Shown piece after piece: positions 57,816-64,000 of a DNA stretch of 64,000 nt. Made by a program: the position numbers and the translations under genes. The stretch lies in NCBI GenBank assembly GCA_029379385.1, contig CM055608.1, forward strand, positions 19,838,350 through 19,902,349. The letters run 5' to 3'. The DNA is from Quillaja saponaria. Taxonomy: Eukaryota; Streptophyta; Magnoliopsida; Fabales; Quillajaceae. Position 1 is the stretch's first letter, and each line of letters opens with the position of its first letter. The notes below the pieces were generated by a model, which was given only the letters and a program-made list of their open reading frames with translations, ran no database searches and had not been told where the DNA came from.

Positions 57816-60800
57816 ATTATATGCGTATTATTTTAGTTGATTTGCTACCAATTATATTGATGTGGTAACCTAAACAAGTTTGGAAAATGGAGTTTAGTGT
57901 TAGCCTTGATTGAAATAGCACTTGTTTGAATTCATTTATCTAAATTGAATGAAAGTTGAATTGTACTGTAGGATATGAATATACCTGCGTACCTTATGTA
58001 GCCAAATTAGGTCTAATTTTAATGAATCTTGCTTAATTTAATTATTATAGGAATATAATGAATTGATTAAGTGATACATTATATAAGAAATTTGGAAGAT
58101 ATTTATAGTTAATTAGAACCCTAGGTTAACAACTTGGTACTATAACTAAGTAAAAGATAATAAGGGAAATTGTAATTCTAGGCTTTCGAGGAAGACAAGG
58201 AAATTCCCATAATATTTGAAAGACCATTCCCAGCTACTGGTAGAACTTTCATAGATGTGTAAAAAGGAGAACTGGACTATAAGAGTTCAAGACTAGGGAA
58301 GTGAAGTTTAACGTTTTCAAGGATATATAATTTCTTTCTTAATTCAAGGAGTGTTATGCAATTGAGGTGGTACAAGAAGCTACTAATAAGGGAGTTCAAG
58401 AGCCAAGTAGTCCTCTTGATTCATCCTTACTTGTAAAACCACCAACCTTAAAGCCTAAAATCAATCAAAAAGAAGGTTGTCAAGTGGTGGGAGCAGTTAT
58501 CTAAAAGACTCAAGCTTAGAAAGCCCCAACTGTTGAAACTTCTACTATGGGTTATGCCATAACCAATGCAAGCATTCAGTGAAGATACAAGAGTAATAAA
58601 CAAATTATTATAAGCTCTATGAAAGGCCAGCAATACAAGATCTCCATCTACTTAGCCGAGACAACTTAAGCATGACTAAGTCAAACCAAGAACTTTAAAC
58701 CAAGCGCCTTCTTGGGAGGCAACCCAAGTTTCCAAAACATTTCTCCTTGTTTTTAGTTTTTAATTCTTACTTTTTAATGATGAATTCTCACCCATAAATT
58801 ACCAAATTTTTGCATTGGATTAAACTAAGAAAAAAAAAAAGTTGTCAAAAGTAGGGCACTACAGTGCAGAGCAACCCAGTGCCTGTAGCACCTAAGCCCC
58901 AGGTGCCCAAGTATGTAACTCAGAGAAGTTGGGGCCATTGCCTCACCTACACCACCGTCGTGTCACCTAGGACTCCCTGTTAAAAATGCAATTAAAGTCC
59001 AAGAGACAGGCGCTATGGTGTCTCATCGGGATTTCAATTTTTAAAATAGGTTTTCAAAACCCCAAAGGCACCAAAACACAAAACCAACCTTGTTTTCTCT
59101 CAATCTCGTTTTCTATTGATATATTTTGAATTATCTTCTTCCTCTACCCTATTCTTGATTTACATTGCTCATAGAAAGGACTAAGCATGAATTCAAATAG
59201 ACAATTTGATTACACGGGATAGGTTTGGGGGGAAGGGGTGCTTTTGACTTTGATATTTGGTTGAAGTGGGTATACATTTGTTTTCTTTCGATCTATAATT
59301 GCCATTAGTTAATATAAATTAGTTGTAAAATGGGTCCGCGCACCTTTCCATTATACCTAGTACTACCTGCCCCATTCCAACCACAACAGTTTGAGGAGAA
59401 TGCAAACTTAAATGAATGAAGGAGTCTTCTCTTTTTTTCTTTTTTTTCCTTTTTCTATTTATTTTCTCTTTTTTTTTTTGATAAGCACTGCTAACACTAC
59501 TTAGGTTAGGTTTGGAGGGGGGAGTAATTGTTCAATTGTAACCTCTAATTTTGTTTTTTTTTTAGTCAGTTGTAATTTTTATTTTGTTTAGATTGTTGGT
59601 TGTTAGTTGTATTGTGGATGTTATTGGTCAAGTATTTTAGTTCCAGTGTTTATTTGTTCAAGTGTTTACTTGTTAAGTGTTGCTTTCAATCAACTGTCGA
59701 TTTTGATATTGATGTTCCTATATTCCCATGATATATCCTTTTTATGCCATGATATTGATTTTTGATGAAGTACAAATTCTTTTCTCTTTTTATTCTAATT
59801 AGGATGGATTTCATACACTCATGCACAAGGTTTTATTTACTTAGGTTTAATATAATCTAGAGAGTATTTATATTGGAATGAACTTTAGGCTATCCTTAAA
59901 CTCTAGAATTAGTTTAAATACCTCTTGAGGCAGAATTCTATGCGAGACTTAGTTGAAAACATGATTTAGGTCATTTTTGGAACAGTTGAGGTCTTTCTTA
60001 CCCACCTTGTTTTATTTAATCCTTAGACACCCTGCTTTGAGCTTAAAGCTTTTTGTTTCTTGTAACCTTGCATTGTTAGCCTAATCCTTTTACTTTTATA
60101 CCCATTTGCACTTTAAGCACATTGATCATGCTAGGCATTGTAGTATGAGTTTTTAGTTTACAACTAGACTTTTGAGTTTTGTCAAAGATAAAACAGAAGC
60201 AAATTTGGGAATAAGTCAGCCAAGAAAGATGTTATTTTTCTTCACCTATGAATCAAAGTAGAAAATAAGTTTGAGGGTATTTTTGACATCTTCCTTGTAA
60301 ATTGCAACAAAAGGTTTGATAATGAGAAAAGAGAAAGAGAGAAAGATAAAGGAAGAAAAAGTGGGATGCATTAATAGCTATGCACATGTAAAATACGGAC
60401 TGTAAACTTAGAGTCTAAGTTAAGTGAAAATGACACAAAAAGTTGGTGAAAGGGAAGCTACAGTCTATGAGGAGTTAATGTGCTTAGGATAAGTAAGCTT
60501 AAAATTTCCTTTCATCTAACCTTTACTCTAGCCTTACATTACAAGCTAAATTAAGCCCTATTAATTTTTGACTAAGTGAAAACCTACATTAGTGGAGAGA
60601 GGAAGGAAAAATGAATTTCTAGGAGTTTAATTTTAGTCTATAGTTCATTCTGGCATACATTTATCTAGATTTATTAGAACTTGGTAAAGAAAACTTACAC
60701 ATATGCACATGAAATCTGTCTGAACATGATATCTTGAGTCAAGTCATTGAATTAAACTTTTAATTAGTTCAACATTGATATGTTTAACTATGGCTCTATT

Positions 60801-60835
60801 ATGTTTGTTTTCTTTCTTTTGCTCTTCCAATTTGA
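57816..60835 (+). other. LTR B remainder and second copy of the gypsy 3' region
   Basis: 57816-58320 reads like the rest of the LTR. A broken coding trace lies near 58350-58600. At 58690-58730, AAGCGCCTTCTTGGGAGGCA is the signature found just after pol in plant Athila/Tat-type elements. The part 59400-60830 repeats the non-coding region 55441-56974, sharing ACATGATTTAGG, TAGCCTTACATTACAAGC and TACATTAGTGGA-like motifs. No intact ORF. Confidence 0.55.
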
Positions 60836-60839
60836 TTGT

Positions 60840-61137
60840 TTGCGTCTGCCTGATGCAGATGCAGATAAAATTATATATAAAAAATTAAGTCTCTTTTCTG
60901 TGTTTATATCACAGACACAGTTATATTGGCATATGCGTTTCAGCGTCTAGAAGCCAAATGCGAATACCAGCAAGTAATCATTTGTACCTACACAGAAGCA
61001 TAAAATAATATTTAATTCTAGGATTACTGCATCTATTTTTCTACTTTTAAAAGCAAACGCAGATGATTAACTGCATCTGCATTGGTACTTTCTGTGTCTG
61101 CAATTGGCATAAGCAATTAATGTCATTTCTTATAGTG
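60840..61137 (+). mobile_element. CACTA-type transposon, right terminus
   Basis: Many subterminal motifs related to TGCRTCTGC and GCAGATGCAGA, and an end reading ATTTCTTATAGTG (inverse CACTATAAGAAAT), the CACTA terminal repeat. No left end or transposase was found nearby. Confidence 0.6.
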
Positions 61138-61159
61138 ATCCATTCATAGCAGTTTCTAT

Positions 61160-61625
61160 AGCTCCGTCATTCCTAAGCAACATTTTCAAACTACATGGCA
61201 CTCCTGATTCTATAGTTTTTGACATAGATGAAGTGTTTGTGAGCAAGTTTTAGGGGTGAGATAATGGCAAAACTAGGAGTCAGACTAAAAATATCCACCT
61301 CATACCACTCTCAAATAGATTGGCAGTCTGAGATTTTGAACAGGTGTCTTGAAACTACCTCAAATATATGTTTGCTGACAGGCCAAGAGAGTGGGCCAAC
61401 TAGTTACCACTAGCTGAGTATTGATATAGCACTAATTTACATTCAACTATAAATATCACTCCTTATGAAGTTTTGTATGGACAACCTCCCCCTGTGCATC
61501 TACTCTATATCCCTAGTGACTCCAACAATGAGACTGTAGATAGGTCTCTTACTGCTGGGAAGTCTACTTTCAAACTCTTGAAATATCACTTAAGCAGAGC
61601 TCAAGACAAAATGAAGACATAGGTT
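61160..61625 (+). pseudogene. Ty3/gypsy integrase fragment
   Basis: Readable with three frame changes: KLHGTPDSIVFDIDEVFVSKF (first 20 residues, about 61190-61250; the catalytic Asp region), then ISYHP-like and RPREWAN (about 61385-61405), LPLAEY, and ITPYEVLYGQPPPVH (about 61455-61500). These are the core and C-terminal blocks of plant gypsy integrase. RT and other domains are absent. Confidence 0.8.
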
Positions 61626-61850
61626 GATTGGCATAGGATTTCAGTACAACTTTAAAAAATCTTAATTTCAGTTCATGGAATTGATTGCCCTAACGAATTA
61701 ACATCTATAACTAATACATTCAATATTAGTACCAACTTCCAAAAGAAAAGATCTTAGTTTATAATTGTTCGTTTTTTGTTGCCTCTCTAATAATAATTTT
61801 GAGTATTTCCCTCTAATTTAGTAATTCCGTTTACTTTATTGTTTTGAAAG

Positions 61851-62100
61851 GAATGGATCCAATGTAAAAGGTTACTTTGTACGGTCTTTCTTGGATGCAT
61901 TTGAGTTACTAGATGGCTAGGAATCAAACTATGGCCTATTTATATAGGTTTGGAAGATCCTGATTTGAAGAGAAAACCTAAGTTTCCTACTTATTGGTAC
62001 TCAAATTTTCTCAAGAGGAGGAGCTTGACCTCAGTGGGAGTCATCGAGCTTTTGAAGAATGCACCCATACATACTCCCTCCAGTTTAGTCTTTGATGTAA
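61851..62100 (+). pseudogene. Beta-glucosidase (GH1) terminal exon, broken
   Basis: After an AG acceptor at 61849-61850 the frame reads NGSNVKGYF, then VRSFLDAFELLDG, a TAG stop where the family has Tyr, and ESNYGLF. After a one-base shift near 61940 it continues LEDPDLKRKPKFPTYWYSNFL and RRSLTSVGVIELLKN. This is the C-terminal end of plant glycoside hydrolase family 1 enzymes (BGLU11-like). The Trp of the substrate-pocket WSFLD motif is Arg. The catalytic Glu exons are not in the window, so it is an isolated fragment. Confidence 0.85.
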
Positions 62101-64000
62101 TAATACCCACTTTCACGTATTACATAACAATATAAAATTACATAATACAAATCCTAAACATTGGAGAGTTGAGACCATGAAATCTAATATTTTCATCCTC
62201 ATCTATTAATCTGTGAATATTTTCTTCTCTTTTTATGTATGAGGTTTGTTCTTCCCCTTGTGTGCCTAGTTTGATATTGTTAAGTTAATTGTAATTTTGT
62301 AATTGTTGTATTTGTAATTTTTGATCTGGTATAAAAACAAGTTGCAGAAATTAAAATTTCTCTCTTAAAACATTTTATGTGTAATATGTATTGCTAATTT
62401 AATTGCATTAATTATATTCACATTTACAGCCACAAATATCCTGATATAATGGTCCGCTTCACAAAAAATAATTATCCCCTTTGGAAAATAAAAAAAATGA
62501 TCAAACAAACTATAGCTTAATAATAAAAAATAATAAGTATTCAATCTGAAAAAATAAAAAAATAATATATATATATATATATATCATCAAGCAAACTATA
62601 ACTTTGAGACAATCATATAACTATTGACATGGGATTAACAGGTAGGGCCTGTGCAGAGGAGCTTCATGGTGCATCTCAATATGGTATGTTAAAGTTGACC
62701 ATGGAATTTGGTTATTTTGATGAAGAAATGTTAAAAGTTAACTATATAATTTTATTTTATTTTATTTGGACTATTTGTAAATTGAGTTGAGGTATAAAAT
62801 GGAATGTAGCTTACTTTAGTAAAATACGGTGAATATTATACAAATTGAATGATAATTTGATTGGAGAAAAAATATAAATTACCCTTCATTTTGGGTTCAA
62901 TTAATTGCCCCAAACTATTTTAGTTTTTAATTAAACGGAAAAATCTAAATAATGTAAAAATAAAATAAAATTAATATCCTCAAATTTTGAGATGGGCACA
63001 TTGAATTTGTTTTGCGCCACAATCCTGAATGGCCTTTCCTGCAGATTTGAATTCGAGGCAATTTCGGGTTCGATTAAAATAGAAAAGTTTGGAACTTCTT
63101 AGCTGTAAAAAAGAAATTGGATTAAGATAATCAATTAATATAATTTTTGTATAATTATTTTCTATGTCACGTGCTTGTATGAAAGTTATATTTATATGAT
63201 TTTTAAATTATGAAAAAAGAATAAGAGATGTTAACTTTCATTTTAGAAAAATATTTTTAATTAAGGATGGAAATTAGAATTTGTTTTTAAATTTATGAAC
63301 TTATAGTTTATATTATGGTGTTAAGTGAGGGAACCAACAACTCCCAAGAATAGGGGAGTTTCATATTCACAAAAAACACAAACGGACATCTCATATTCCC
63401 TAGTCATTATACGAAAGCCTAGGAGATGTACGGCACTTTAAAGGACCAAGATACATGTGCCATTTTATGAATATATACATAAAATGTATTGGTCTAAACA
63501 AAACTCTTATTCTGCATAGTCCTAAAACTAAACTCTTTGGAAGCTGCAGTACCCTGATCAGTCTGTCACATGTCACAACCTTCATTAATATTAGTCTAAT
63601 TAAGGAGAAGTCCAACCATTAGACTTGGAAAATGGTGGAATAGTTTATACACATGAATACATGCATGTGATGCATTGTATATGTAAATCTTTTCATAACT
63701 ATTTGGATGCCAATTATGTTATAAAAGAGTACATGTTGGGTTTTCCACAACACTAATAGTGTAAGTTACTCCACTAGAAAGGTCAAAACTTACTCGAATT
63801 TATCCAAGGAAAAGCTTGACAAGAAGGAGTCATTTAACTAAGAAATGCTACTCAAGCATGGGACTGATTTAACAAAAAGGCAAAGGAATATGTTACTTTT
63901 TAATATGCTACTTATAGAGCAGTTGAATTTTGAAGTCAACTTACCGAGCGTTTGCTGTGCAAAGAGCATGCTGTTTAGTTTTGGTACCTAATCATAGATG
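62101..64000. other. AT-rich terminal stretch, nothing recognised
   Basis: Contains an (AT)n microsatellite (about 62564-62584) and short open frames without a family. No element ends were found. Confidence 0.4.

Noticed and set aside
63400..63615. 71-codon minus-strand ORF as a gene
   Set aside because: No signal peptide, domain or family likeness, and in AT-rich intergenic DNA.

Overview
The window is nuclear DNA of a flowering plant, most likely a eudicot. It is strongly AT-rich. It carries a spliced plant-type histidine phosphatase gene, a GPI-anchored arabinogalactan-type protein gene, and a dense pile of decayed plant transposable elements. No tRNA, rRNA, operon or CRISPR array was seen. 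Species cannot be told from sequence alone.

Layout. 1-11.6 kb is the genic end: an AT-rich stretch with two small tandem duplications (1-4.0 kb), an arabinogalactan-protein-like gene on the minus strand (4052-4393), two small divergent ORFs of uncertain status (5604-6054), and a two-exon histidine phosphatase gene on the minus strand (7010-9773). 11.6-25.8 kb is a minus-strand Ty1/copia element with one surviving LTR, a primer-binding site and a decayed gag-pol. Its leader is split by a nearly full-length endogenous pararetrovirus (Caulimoviridae, Florendovirus/Petuvirus-like) on the plus strand. 25.8-37.6 kb holds LTR fragments, a decayed Helitron helicase, a CACTA-like end and long AT-rich direct repeats. 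37.6-46.7 kb is a minus-strand L1-type LINE broken by a second, internally deleted copia element and by a 558-bp hAT-type MITE, with a 435-bp tandem duplication at its 5' end. 48.1-60.8 kb is a plus-strand Ty3/gypsy-like complex: one LTR is interrupted by a 3.6-kb solo LTR of another family, flanked by the 5-bp duplication TAGAC. 60.8-62.1 kb has a CACTA right end, a Ty3/gypsy integrase fragment and a broken beta-glucosidase (GH1) terminal exon. The last 1.9 kb shows nothing recognisable.

How things fit. Only the phosphatase and the arabinogalactan-type gene look intact. Every transposon or viral coding region seen carries stops, frameshifts or lost catalytic residues. The nesting gives a relative history: the LINE preceded copia-2 and the MITE; copia-1 preceded the pararetrovirus; LTR family B preceded the family A solo LTR.

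The least expected structure is in the copia-1 leader at 15.66-15.99 kb. Four hairpins have unrelated but self-complementary stems, and each presents almost the same 17-nt loop. This looks like a loop sequence held constant while the stems changed, as expected of an RNA element rather than a simple DNA repeat.
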